From the NCBI RefSeq assembly GCF_003336225.1, contig NZ_QPID01000009.1, forward strand, positions 1 to 64,000: a stretch of 64,000 bases of DNA. The letters are read 5' to 3'. Source of the DNA: Corallincola holothuriorum. Its GTDB lineage: Bacteria; Pseudomonadota; Gammaproteobacteria; Enterobacterales; Neiellaceae. The position numbers were made by a program, and so were the translations under genes. The notes below the pieces were generated by a model. The model was not told the DNA's origin, did not search any database, and was given only the letters and a program-made list of their open reading frames with translations. Below, piece after piece: positions 16,385-24,298 of the stretch. Each line of letters starts with the position of its first letter. Position 1 is the first letter of the stretch.

Positions 16385-16888
16385 ATGGCAGTTTTAGACA
16401 TTCTCACGGCACCAGATCCAAGGCTTAAGGTTCAGGCTGAAAAAGTTGAGGATATCGAAAGTGTGCAGACCTTAATCGATGATATGTTGGAAACACTTTA
16501 TGCTACTGACAACGGTATTGGCTTGGCTTCCACTCAGGTTGGTCGTAAGGAAGCGGTTGTCATCATAGATCTATCAGATAATCGAGATAGTCCCTTAATA
16601 CTGGTAAACCCTGAAGTTGTCAGTGGTACTGATAAAGCGTTGGGTCAAGAAGGTTGTCTATCTGTTCCTGACTACTATGCAGATGTAGAGCGTTTTACTT
16701 CGGTTGTAGTATCAGCTTTAGATCGTGAAGGGAACCAAATCACAATTGAAAGAGATGACTTTCTTGCTATCGTGATGCAGCACGAAATTGACCATTTATC
16801 GGGTAATCTGTTTATTGACTATCTTTCGCCCCTTAAGCGTCAAATGGCTATGAAAAAGGTTAAAAAATACGTCAAAGCACACTCTTAG
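16385..16888 (+). CDS. def: Peptide deformylase, accessory copy
   Basis: A 167-residue peptide deformylase, the metal enzyme that removes the formyl group from new proteins. All three motifs are present: GIGLASTQ at 44-51 (Ser in place of the more common Ala), EGCLSVP with the metal ligand Cys91, and QHEIDH with His133, Glu134 and His137. The usual def gene sits beside fmt; here it is isolated, AT-richer than its surroundings, and bracketed by two copies of a 33-bp repeat. It is therefore probably a second, acquired deformylase. Extra deformylases can give resistance to actinonin-like inhibitors. ATG follows AAAAGGT. Confidence 0.9.
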   Translation: MAVLDILTAPDPRLKVQAEKVEDIESVQTLIDDMLETLYATDNGIGLASTQVGRKEAVVIIDLSDNRDSPLILVNPEVVSGTDKALGQEGCLSVPDYYADVERFTSVVVSALDREGNQITIERDDFLAIVMQHEIDHLSGNLFIDYLSPLKRQMAMKKVKKYVKAHS

Positions 16889-16926
16889 TCACGTGCGTTC
16901 AGAGTCATTGACCCCAGATGCAGTCT

Positions 16927-16959
16927 CTAACTGACTCAGATTTTGTGCTGTTATCATTG
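16927..16959. repeat. 33-bp intergenic repeat, copy 2 (family I)
   Basis: Second exact copy of 16277-16309, in the 382-bp gap after the deformylase gene. Just to its left is cagagtcattgacccc (16901-16916), the inverse end of the repeat seen at 20283-20299, and 17026-17040 matches the family II repeat. Several dispersed elements are therefore piled together here. No credible gene is seen between 16889 and 17270. Confidence 0.85.
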
Positions 16960-17270
16960 TGTCTTACAGGATTTCAGGAATGCTTGTTTAGAACGTTGGG
17001 AATGGGGGGCTCAGTGAGGATGGTTTTCTGCTGCTGACAGCTATAACGATCCAATGCGATCACAACCTGTATTGAACGGTTCTTGACAGATATAGCACTC
17101 CTCGGTGATTTTGCCCTGCCAATGAGCCGTCATGAAACCTTCCTCAAACCTTTAATTGTCGGCAACTATTTCGACATCAGCAAATCACACTCAATACAAC
17201 CAAAGCAAGCGTTGCGCCCAGTCAAAAATTCCTTCGGTAAGCAGCGTTTACGGCCTGTTCGTTCACGCCA

Positions 17271-18212
17271 ATGGCTAGGCTAAAAGTTGGATCAACTCGC
17301 ATCAAGCAGACCTATATGATGATTTTTAAACGCGCCTTTCGACTGACGCACGGCATTTCAAAACTGCTCATGGTGTTTATGCCACTGGTGATTTTGGCTT
17401 GTGTGGCGATGGCGATCTTTCACATTCATCAGGGAGTCAAACACTACAGTGAAATAATCAAGGCGGATTCAGTCTTAATTGGCAATGCCTACTACAAGAT
17501 TGAAGATAAGATTAAACAGCTCTCTGGCGCTCAAGAACTAAAGCGGGTGGAGGAGCAATGGGCACTGATCTACAGCCGAGTAAAAGTAGAGGTAGAAAAA
17601 GATAAACGGATAATTGACGACACGTTCAAAGCTGAGTGGGCCAAGATAAAAGCGGATGCAGCCAAAATTAACTCAGCGCTGGATGAAGTGAAACGAGAAA
17701 CGGATCAGCTGGTGCGTGCCGCAAATAAGGTCTCTAGCGCTTTGTTTGGCTTAGCGGGTTTTCTAAAACCGCTGCTTGATGCGATAGCCAATAATGCATT
17801 AAGTGTGCTGGTTAATTCGATTAACCAGTCATTTGGTGAAGTCGCTCTGCTGAGTGGCGAAGTGGCCAAAATGATCGAAGATGGCATTCAGGCGATAGAG
17901 GTTGAGCAGTTAGAAGAGCTCACGGATCGCCTTTTAGTACTTAACGCCAGCATCAAGGCTGATTTAGAGCTTCTTGATCTGTCTTTGAATGATTTACGCC
18001 AGCTTAAAGACAACCTGGCCGAACAGAACCAGCAGCTTCTGGACGACAACGGGCTACCCATTGGCTACCAATTCGTTATTTACGGCCTCATCGCCTTTTT
18101 CTTATCCCTTTTCTACTTTGCGTATCTCTATCTGCGCCATTGGTTTCTAGATCCGTTGATTGAAGCGATGCAGATCATCAAATTGGCTTTTGAGCCCATC
18201 CCCGATCCCTGA
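17271..18212 (+). CDS. Inner-membrane protein with a periplasmic coiled coil, unknown
   Basis: A protein of up to 313 residues, not recognised. One membrane helix is near the N-terminus (LLMVFMPLVILACVAMAIF) and one near the C-terminus (FVIYGLIAFFLSLFYFAYLYL); the 200 residues between are highly charged with heptad-like repeats (KRVEEQWALIYSRVKVEVEKDK..., then LNDLRQLKDNLAEQNQQLLDDN), so a long coiled coil between two membrane anchors is likely. Neither ATG 17271 nor ATG 17316 has a good ribosome site; 17316 gives a more typical N-terminus. It may be a scaffold or a sensor-like protein. Confidence 0.65.
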   Translation: MARLKVGSTRIKQTYMMIFKRAFRLTHGISKLLMVFMPLVILACVAMAIFHIHQGVKHYSEIIKADSVLIGNAYYKIEDKIKQLSGAQELKRVEEQWALIYSRVKVEVEKDKRIIDDTFKAEWAKIKADAAKINSALDEVKRETDQLVRAANKVSSALFGLAGFLKPLLDAIANNALSVLVNSINQSFGEVALLSGEVAKMIEDGIQAIEVEQLEELTDRLLVLNASIKADLELLDLSLNDLRQLKDNLAEQNQQLLDDNGLPIGYQFVIYGLIAFFLSLFYFAYLYLRHWFLDPLIEAMQIIKLAFEPIPDP

Positions 18213-18298
18213 GGAACGAAGCCATGAGAGTACGGTTATGGGAAGTTTTTCTGGAAAGGGACAGCTGACAAGAAAATAACACCCGCTCGACGCGATGA

Positions 18299-18320
18299 TG
18301 ACCAATGTGCAGCCATGGCG
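18299..18320. repeat. Intergenic repeat fragment (family II)
   Basis: Identical to 12682-12703. It lies in a 497-bp gap (18213-18709) without a convincing gene. The preceding cacccgctcgacgcgatg resembles ccactcgacacggtgg left of the family I repeat at 16277 and cactcattcgacacgatg at 21681, so families I and II may be parts of one larger mosaic element. The second half of the gap is AT-rich and probably carries the promoter of the next gene. Confidence 0.75.
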
Positions 18321-18709
18321 CAGTGGGGTTCCCACCTATGACACTAACAATCGCAGCTACAGGGAGTCATTTCCGCTGCGCTCCTATCTATCATGGCTGC
18401 GGACGCTAGGTAGTTTGAAGTTCTGAATTCAATTCATTTATCTATTTGTCACAGAAACACTGGTTAAATAAAAAGGATATTGCTCATACGTGTTCACTTG
18501 GATATTTTTAGGGATATCATCGACTACCGCATCTTATTCTTTGATTATTCGCGCTTCGATTGGGTGTTTTAGCTACATGGGCTGCATGGTGTGTATCTAG
18601 GAATTGTTCAAGTCGGCTGAATTTCAAAAGTGGCGACTCAGATTCACTCGATATGCGGATCATCTTATTTTCAGATTAAGTCGGTTTCTTACTCAGCAAG
18701 GGATAGCCA

Positions 18710-20236
18710 ATGGTGCGAAAAGTAAAAACGCCACAATTAGTTGAACAACAGCAGTTGCAAGGCTCTGGTTACGTCAACAATCACCTGCAATCTGGAGACT
18801 TCTGGGTTGTTTCCAGAGGCGCGATGGTCCATTGCTACCGGATATCGGATGCCAAGCTGGTGTGGTCGTATCAAGCACAGTCGAGTGTGTATCAAGGGGA
18901 AGTCATAGCTGATCGCCTATGGTTGCCGAGTGAAAGTGGCCTTCTTTGTTTAGCGCTTTCGAATGGTGAACTGTTATGGCAACTACCAGAATTCGAAGGC
19001 GATGTGCTTGCCGTCAGCCAGAATGAAATGATCCTTGTCAGCAAAGGCGATTTACAAAGATTGGAATGCCGAGCGGTAGAATCAGGCAAGTTGATCTGGG
19101 CAGATGACAAACTGGCGAGCGCGAGATCCTGCTGGGCGCATGATAGGTATTGGATATTGCAGTTGCGTGATGGCGAATTACTTTGTTTGTCACAGCAAGA
19201 TCAATCTATCGTTTGGAGCAACCACCTACAGCAAGTAATCGATAACGCCGGGATCCATTTCTGTGAGTACCTAGGTGATTGTCTGGTTATTCACTCTGGT
19301 GGTGAGCTTGCCGCGTTGGATATTGCATCGAATGCAGTTCGCTGGCGCTTTGGTTTGCGAGACCTGTCTGACTTAACTGCCTTATTTGCTGGCGGCATAT
19401 CAGTGTACTGCAGTGTTTATCAAGTGTGCAGCGATAGCGACAGCGTGACCTATTGTTATGTTTTGCCCGGGTGCGTTTATCAGCGCCTGTTTCGGTTGCG
19501 GTTGAGTGATGGCTATTTGCTCGAGCAATTTGATATGGAAGATATTCCCGGCCTCAAGATTCGAGCACTGATAACGGCCGACAATGACATGTTCTATGCA
19601 GCAGCGGGTAATCGACTACTTAACTATGACAAGCGCTCTCATCGCGTTACTTATCGCTACTTGGACAAAAACGGCGCTGAGTTTATAGGGATGCACATTG
19701 CCGAAGGGGCTCGAACTGTAACGAGAGACTTCGAAACAGGCCGTTTGCATTGGTTTGAATTGCCCGATTTATCGCCGACCACAAGCGCGAAGCAGAGCGA
19801 GATGGCGTTACGTTCACAGTTTAATTGCGAACAGTGGCAAAGCCTTAAAGAGCTGCCGTTAGCTCTGTATCTATTGCTCATCGTTACGATTGGACAGCGT
19901 GTTGATTTGGCTGACATGATGCAGGCCGTTAAACCGCAGCTGCAAGCCATGAAAAAAGACCAAGGCCCGCTGGTGAAAGCGCTGATGACAGACCTGGTTG
20001 CTGAGTTAAAGATTGCTCTGCAGAAATTAGTGTCGTTACAGCCCAAGTTTGATCACATGATTGCTATAGCGCTGACCCATCTGTCGATATGCGTCGATCC
20101 GGGCGTGGCAGAGGGTTTTAAGCGCACAATACTGCAATTCGCAGATGAAAGTGCAGCTGCATTGTCATCGAATCACGAAATGCGACCAGAGTTACAACGT
20201 ACTTTGCTTAGTCTGCACTCGGTATTCGATTTGTAG
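18710..20236 (+). CDS. PQQ-like beta-propeller repeat protein
   Basis: A 508-residue protein whose first 370 residues are built from repeated propeller blades with the PQQ-like pattern of a short strand plus W: DAKLVWSYQ, NGELLWQLP, SGKLIWADD, DQSIVWSNH, SNAVRWRFG, then TGRLHWFEL. The last 130 residues are helical. There is no signal peptide, so unlike BamB it is probably cytoplasmic and serves as a binding scaffold. GGGATAGCCA precedes the ATG. It follows the membrane coiled-coil gene on the same strand, 497 bases away; any functional link is a guess. Confidence 0.75.
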   Translation: MVRKVKTPQLVEQQQLQGSGYVNNHLQSGDFWVVSRGAMVHCYRISDAKLVWSYQAQSSVYQGEVIADRLWLPSESGLLCLALSNGELLWQLPEFEGDVLAVSQNEMILVSKGDLQRLECRAVESGKLIWADDKLASARSCWAHDRYWILQLRDGELLCLSQQDQSIVWSNHLQQVIDNAGIHFCEYLGDCLVIHSGGELAALDIASNAVRWRFGLRDLSDLTALFAGGISVYCSVYQVCSDSDSVTYCYVLPGCVYQRLFRLRLSDGYLLEQFDMEDIPGLKIRALITADNDMFYAAAGNRLLNYDKRSHRVTYRYLDKNGAEFIGMHIAEGARTVTRDFETGRLHWFELPDLSPTTSAKQSEMALRSQFNCEQWQSLKELPLALYLLLIVTIGQRVDLADMMQAVKPQLQAMKKDQGPLVKALMTDLVAELKIALQKLVSLQPKFDHMIAIALTHLSICVDPGVAEGFKRTILQFADESAAALSSNHEMRPELQRTLLSLHSVFDL

Positions 20237-20245
20237 GAAACCAAA

Positions 20246-20305
20246 TATCAAAGGGGTTATCAAAGGCATATCAATATCAAAGGGGTCAGAGTCATTGATT
20301 CTAAA
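20246..20305. repeat. Short repeats resembling RAYT-associated palindrome ends
   Basis: In the 281-bp gap after the propeller gene, atcaaaggggt occurs at 20246-20256 and again around 20278, the second time running into cagagtcattgatt. The sequence ggggtcagagtcattgat is, as I recall, a common palindrome-end motif around REP-associated tyrosine transposases in gammaproteobacteria. An inverse form is at 16901-16916. No transposase gene is present. Confidence 0.5.
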
Positions 20306-20517
20306 TGGGTGTAAGCAGTGGCGCACAGTCTGGTTTTGAGGCTCGCCTTTTTTACTGGGGCATTTCGCTGCGGCTGGCCTTAAGGCGGATGAATTTAATA
20401 TTTAATGCTGTATTTGTGCGATCCCAAAGTTATTGATCTAGCTCCTTGCTTCCATTTATTTTTTCCTGTCTTCTTCGGTTTCATCATTGTAAATCAAACT
20501 GTTATGGGTAGTGAGTT

Positions 20518-21195
20518 ATGCAGAAGTTGTTGCGTGGGATCGGTCTGTTTGCTTCGATTGGTTTATCGGGTTGTGCACATCACTCGATGTTAAATGAGCC
20601 GGTCATTCTTGGCGTGTCTTCACCGATGAGTGAGGTCACTATCGAGATTAAACAGGAATCAGTTGGGACTAGCAAGCTGAATGTTTTCTCCTGCAGCCAC
20701 GGTATTACCCTGCTGGACAATGAGGACTTGGCACCGTCGCCCTTACAGTTTGTCGATCGCTACGTAAAAACAGAGCTGAAAACTGGTGATAAGCAGGTAT
20801 CGCTGAACCGCTTTGATGTTTACTTTAATCGTCAGTTGCCATCCTGGAAGAATAAAACAGCAGCCTTTAGTGCCGGGCTCGGATTTCTCGGCGAAGCGAT
20901 CTCTGAAGATATGCGAGCCAAAGCGATGGACGAGGGGGATGATGTCGTCGGCTGTAAGGGAGAAGATAATGGTGAGTTCAGTGTCTTTGAGTTGGGGGAG
21001 TCACCTGATTTTGAGTCGACCCCGATAGTGACTCATATTGCGATTACAATCGACGGTAAGACTTATCAAGGGCGTGGCTTTAAGGACACTTACTCGTTGT
21101 CAGATCTGCTTTACTACGTGAAGGATGATGTTCGTAAATCTGTGTTATTAGCGCTGGAGGATATCAAGTTGCAAATGCAGCAAGAACAAGGCTAG
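20518..21195 (+). CDS. Hypothetical lipoprotein
   Basis: A 225-residue predicted lipoprotein: N-terminal helix MQKLLRGIGLFASIG, then the lipobox LSGC with Cys19 as the acylation site. Asp is not at position +2 (AHH follows), so it would be sorted to the outer membrane. The rest is mostly beta with one cysteine pair (in FSCSHGIT and VVGCKGED) that could form a disulfide. Not recognised. The next gene lies 122 bases away, with an inverted-repeat element between. Confidence 0.7.
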   Translation: MQKLLRGIGLFASIGLSGCAHHSMLNEPVILGVSSPMSEVTIEIKQESVGTSKLNVFSCSHGITLLDNEDLAPSPLQFVDRYVKTELKTGDKQVSLNRFDVYFNRQLPSWKNKTAAFSAGLGFLGEAISEDMRAKAMDEGDDVVGCKGEDNGEFSVFELGESPDFESTPIVTHIAITIDGKTYQGRGFKDTYSLSDLLYYVKDDVRKSVLLALEDIKLQMQQEQG

Positions 21196-21223
21196 TCGTG
21201 GTGAGATAAGCCTTCGGCGCGAT

Positions 21224-21298
21224 AGCTAACTAGCTTAGATTTTGCGTTGTTTGCCTCGCCAGGGGCATGAGTTCATTTGTTTGTTGGAAGCGTTAGCT
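21224..21298. repeat. Intergenic inverted-repeat element (diverged family I copy)
   Basis: agctaac (21224-21230) and gttagct (21292-21298) are perfect inverse copies 61 bases apart. The segment ctaactagcttagattttgcg (from 21226) is a diverged version of the 33-bp repeat at 16277 and 16927. It ends 20 bases before the next gene. The layout recalls an integron attC site, but the ends do not fit the RYYYAAC/GTTRRRY rule and no integrase is visible. Confidence 0.6.
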
Positions 21299-21317
21299 GG
21301 CCGGAGGCCAAATAGAA

Positions 21318-21620
21318 GTGACATCTCAGAATTTCATTATTTTAATGCCGCTACTGACGGCGATGGCGCTGGTGTCTTTCGTCAATACCTCAAAACCAGG
21401 CAAGCCGGTTGTTGCTAAGTGGCTATGGGTTACTGCGTTTGTATTTCAGCTGGTGTGTCTGGTTATCTGGTTGGCTGTTGGGTTCGGGACATTGCAGCTA
21501 CATTCAGAGCTACCGTCAAACTATGCTTGGCTCTACTTTTTTGCCGGAATGTTTGTCGCTTACGTTATAGGCTCGGCCAAGGGAAAAATGATTGAAAGCC
21601 AAGAAAGCATAACTAAGTAG
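21318..21620 (+). CDS. Small three-helix membrane protein
   Basis: A 100-residue hydrophobic protein with three predicted membrane helices (about 7-23, 36-56 and 68-85) and a short charged tail. Not recognised. The start is GTG at 21318, with GGAGG ten bases upstream. It sits 20 bases after an inverted-repeat element and is followed by a gap with a family III repeat. Confidence 0.6.
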   Translation: MTSQNFIILMPLLTAMALVSFVNTSKPGKPVVAKWLWVTAFVFQLVCLVIWLAVGFGTLQLHSELPSNYAWLYFFAGMFVAYVIGSAKGKMIESQESITK

Positions 21621-21650
21621 TTGTTTATCGATTGAACCTTTTTCTGCCTT

Positions 21651-21672
21651 CTCAACCCTTTGTTACAAAAGT
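21651..21672. repeat. 22-bp intergenic repeat, copy 1 (family III)
   Basis: Identical to 23209-23230; the match extends to the left with one indel (ctgcctt against ctgccta). It lies downstream of a small membrane-protein gene, while the second copy lies downstream of the CSD/DUF1294 gene. To its right, cactcattcgacacgatg (21681-21698) resembles the sequence flanking families I and II. Confidence 0.8.
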
Positions 21673-21779
21673 AGAGGGGCACTCATTCGACACGATGACT
21701 TAATGACGACGATGAATGCTATTGGATATCCTCGCCGGCTGAGTTTGAGGTCCTAACATTTACCATATTCGAATCTGTT

Positions 21780-22010
21780 GTGGCGCTATACATTGAGCTT
21801 TCGCTACTTGATTCAAGTGACTTAACTAGTGAGGAGCGCCGCTTTTTGCATAGTCACGAAGATTCAAAGTTACTATTAAAGCTGTTCGATATTGCATATC
21901 AAGGGGATTTCGTTGAAATGCTAGGGTCTCATTGTGGCATGGGTTATCGAGAGAAACTGCAAGCGCTTGAGAGGTCGTATAGGGCATCACTTAACAATAC
22001 TGCGTACTAA
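21780..22010 (+). CDS. Small hypothetical protein
   Basis: A 76-residue soluble, helical, charged protein, not recognised (LTSEERRFLHSHEDSKLLLKLF, then REKLQALERSYRASL). It starts with GTG at 21780 and has no clear ribosome site, so the start or even the gene is uncertain. Codon use is like its small neighbours. Confidence 0.4.
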   Translation: MALYIELSLLDSSDLTSEERRFLHSHEDSKLLLKLFDIAYQGDFVEMLGSHCGMGYREKLQALERSYRASLNNTAY

Positions 22011-22108
22011 ACTTGTGCTGGACTGTTCGGGAATAAAGCACACAATGCTGCGAGACAGTTAAGCTTTGTCAGTGCTTGTGGCGTTATATTCGTTATTAGG
22101 GAACTATT

Positions 22109-22390
22109 GTGACTATGGAATGGATTTCATCACTGAGCGTTTTGTCGCTCATCATTATACTTGGCCTCCAACGGCTGAATGAGCAATCAATAAAAATAAA
22201 GCGGTTGGAATCTAAGATTGACATCTTAATGCGTCATTTAGATGTTAACTATGATCCCGTGGCGTTGCTTCCGAGGGAAGTCATCGAGGCGAAGGAGTCA
22301 GGCCAAAGGATCCGAGCTATCCGTCTGTATCGGCAGTTTTCTGGGGCAAGCTTACGTGAAGCTCGATCGTTTATTGACGATCTGAAGTAA
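22109..22390 (+). CDS. Membrane-anchored protein with a ribosomal L7/L12 C-domain-like end
   Basis: A 93-residue protein with one N-terminal membrane helix (about 6-20), a short linker that may coil (KIKRLESKIDILMRHL), and a C-terminal stretch VIEAKESGQRIRAIRLYRQF followed by SGASLREARSFIDDL, which follows the helix-turn pattern of the L7/L12 C-terminal domain (compare ...GKKIAAIKLYRE, GAGLKEAKDAVE). Such small proteins are widespread but uncharacterised. Start at GTG 22109 or ATG 22115. Confidence 0.7.
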   Translation: MTMEWISSLSVLSLIIILGLQRLNEQSIKIKRLESKIDILMRHLDVNYDPVALLPREVIEAKESGQRIRAIRLYRQFSGASLREARSFIDDLK

Positions 22391-22509
22391 GTAGTGAGGT
22401 CACAGGTTTGTTTGTTAATTTGATAAGGAATGCTGTTCGTTTGTAAGGGCTTGGGTTTATAGACACAGTGCTTTCTTTCTTAAGTTTTGGTTCAACGTAA
22501 GGCATTAAA

Positions 22510-23130
22510 TTGAAGTTTCAAGGCAAGCTTACTCACTGGAATGATGACAAGGGCTTCGGCTTTGTCGAGCCCAATGGGGGCGGCGAGCGGGCTTTTGTTC
22601 ATATTAAGTCGTTTACCCGTTGTTCACGCCGACCAGTGGATGGCGATCTGATTGTTTATGAGAAAAAGCAGCAAAAAGATGGGCGCTATAAAGCTGAGAA
22701 TATCCGTCTTGTGGCTGATCGAAAAACAAGTAAAAAGCGCAACGGAAACCCCCGTAAGCTGGGGGCGGCTATCACCATCGGTTTTTGCGCGTTTTTAGTG
22801 TTTGTTATTGGCACCGGACGACTGCCATTAGAGGTTCTTTATTTTTATATCGCGGTCAGTGTTGTCACATTCTTTGCGTACGCTTTGGACAAGTCGGCCG
22901 CACAAAACAATCGATGGCGAACGCAGGAAAGTACGCTGCATTTATTTGGTTTGATGGGGGGCTGGCCTGGTGCCTTTTATGCGCAAAATAAGTTAAGGCA
23001 TAAGTCTAAGAAATCAGCGTTTAAACACGTATTTTGGTTCACTGTGGTGATAAATCTTGCAATGTTCTCATGGCTTCTAACCCAAGAAGGCACGACGCTA
23101 TTGCGCTCTGTTTTAGGTACATTAGGCTAA
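22510..23130 (+). CDS. Cold-shock domain protein fused to DUF1294
   Basis: A 206-residue two-part protein. Residues 1-65 are a cold-shock nucleic-acid-binding domain (GKLTHWNDDKGFGFVEP with the RNP1-like KGFGF, then AFVHIKSF); a basic linker follows, and residues 83-200 are DUF1294 with about four membrane helices and the conserved NRWRTQESTLHLFGLMGGWPGA and RHKSKKSAFK. This fusion is a known domain architecture in Gammaproteobacteria. The start is TTG, with TAAGG eight bases upstream. The function is unknown; it could tether RNA near the membrane. Confidence 0.85.
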   Translation: MKFQGKLTHWNDDKGFGFVEPNGGGERAFVHIKSFTRCSRRPVDGDLIVYEKKQQKDGRYKAENIRLVADRKTSKKRNGNPRKLGAAITIGFCAFLVFVIGTGRLPLEVLYFYIAVSVVTFFAYALDKSAAQNNRWRTQESTLHLFGLMGGWPGAFYAQNKLRHKSKKSAFKHVFWFTVVINLAMFSWLLTQEGTTLLRSVLGTLG

Positions 23131-23208
23131 TGGCAGGCTTGCCGATGGATGAGTTATTCGAGTATCCCCCCACTTTCCAATATCAATCACTTAGTTTCTC
23201 CCTGCCTA

Positions 23209-23230
23209 CTCAACCCTTTGTTACAAAAGT
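23209..23230. repeat. 22-bp intergenic repeat, copy 2 (family III)
   Basis: Second exact copy of 21651-21672, in the gap between the CSD/DUF1294 gene and the TonB-like gene. The two copies lie 1.56 kb apart and in the same orientation. Confidence 0.8.
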
Positions 23231-23290
23231 GAACTTTATGTAAAAAACATGGCCGAACAACCTGTAGCAGTGATGTAGGGTGTAGGCAGG

Positions 23291-24061
23291 GTGATGGCAT
23301 GGAAGTTAAGCAGTAAGACGATTGTCTGGTCAATCGCTTTTCACGCTGCGCTGTTGATGCTGTTTAATAAGCTCACTATGCCGGTGTTTAAGTCTGCTCC
23401 GCTTGCGCCGACGATCGATGTGTACGTTTTTCATCAGCAGCCAAAGCCTATTCCCACGCCTATTGCACCGATACCAACACCGACAGCATCGACACCAGCA
23501 CCGAACACCGCCAACGATGTTAAGCCCGACGCCAAATCCGCGCCCCAGGCTTTGCCAAAACCTTTGGATGATGAAGCATCTCACGTTGAACAGATCCCGC
23601 CAGCAAAAGTGATGGTGGCTGTGGAACCGCCGCCAGAGGAGCTAGCTCCAGTGGAGGAGCACGCGGTTCAGCCCGAGAAGCCGCTGCAGAGTTTTGCTCC
23701 CGAGGCCAAAGCAGTGCCGCAGAGTATTTTTGACCAGCCAGCGAAAGCGTCAGACGCAGCTCTTGTTGATACGTATTCCCGCCGCGGGCAACTGCGATCG
23801 CAACTGCAAGCGTTGGAAGCCCCCGTTCAGTATCAGCAGTCTGCATACACCACTTCTATCATGCATCCTGCAGGGACACCTATTCGGGGGGCAGCATTGC
23901 AGCAGGTGCAACAGGAGGTACCTGTGATTGAAGTTGAATGCGACGACGCAGTCACCGAAGGGGCGGCGTTACTGGCGGGTGTGATGGGCGGTACGTTGCG
24001 TTGTCAGCAGCGCTCGTTAAAAGAGTTTTTGCAACAGCGGGAGGCTGAAAGAGGCTACTAA
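23291..24061 (+). CDS. TonB-like protein lacking the TonB C-terminal domain
   Basis: A 256-residue protein with a TonB-like layout at its front: one N-terminal membrane helix (about 10-28, WSIAFHAALLMLF), then a long proline-rich spacer (KPIPTPIAPIPTPTAS). The C-terminal part has no YP motif or TonB fold. Instead it ends in about 70 residues with a cysteine pair (VIEVECDDAV, GGTLRCQQR) that could bridge in the periplasm. No exbB or exbD is near. Start GTG 23291 or ATG 23294. The function is unknown. The following 237 bases (24062-24298) show no gene. Confidence 0.6.
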   Translation: MMAWKLSSKTIVWSIAFHAALLMLFNKLTMPVFKSAPLAPTIDVYVFHQQPKPIPTPIAPIPTPTASTPAPNTANDVKPDAKSAPQALPKPLDDEASHVEQIPPAKVMVAVEPPPEELAPVEEHAVQPEKPLQSFAPEAKAVPQSIFDQPAKASDAALVDTYSRRGQLRSQLQALEAPVQYQQSAYTTSIMHPAGTPIRGAALQQVQQEVPVIEVECDDAVTEGAALLAGVMGGTLRCQQRSLKEFLQQREAERGY

Positions 24062-24298
24062 TAAACGAGAAGTGTATTTAGCTTGTTTCTGCCAAAGCCA
24101 CACCGCTCGGCAGTAATCTAACGCTTGTCCGGAGTTTCATTTGGCTGATATATGGCGTTATCTGCTAGTTGCGTGTGAAAGCATTGCACGTGCAAAAATG
24201 CGCGTATCGGTGCAAATCAACCAGCAAGATTAGTGACTAAAATAGTTTCCGTAACTTCGCTTTTTCTATTCATGTTTTGCAAAATCCTGAGAGCTATC

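Noticed and set aside
17083-17283. 66-codon TTG-started frame before the coiled-coil gene
   Set aside because: No ribosome site, unlike protein composition, lies in repeat-rich gap.
16221-21317. Classical integron cassette array
   Set aside because: No integrase and the repeat ends do not fit the attC consensus; kept only as a weak hypothesis.
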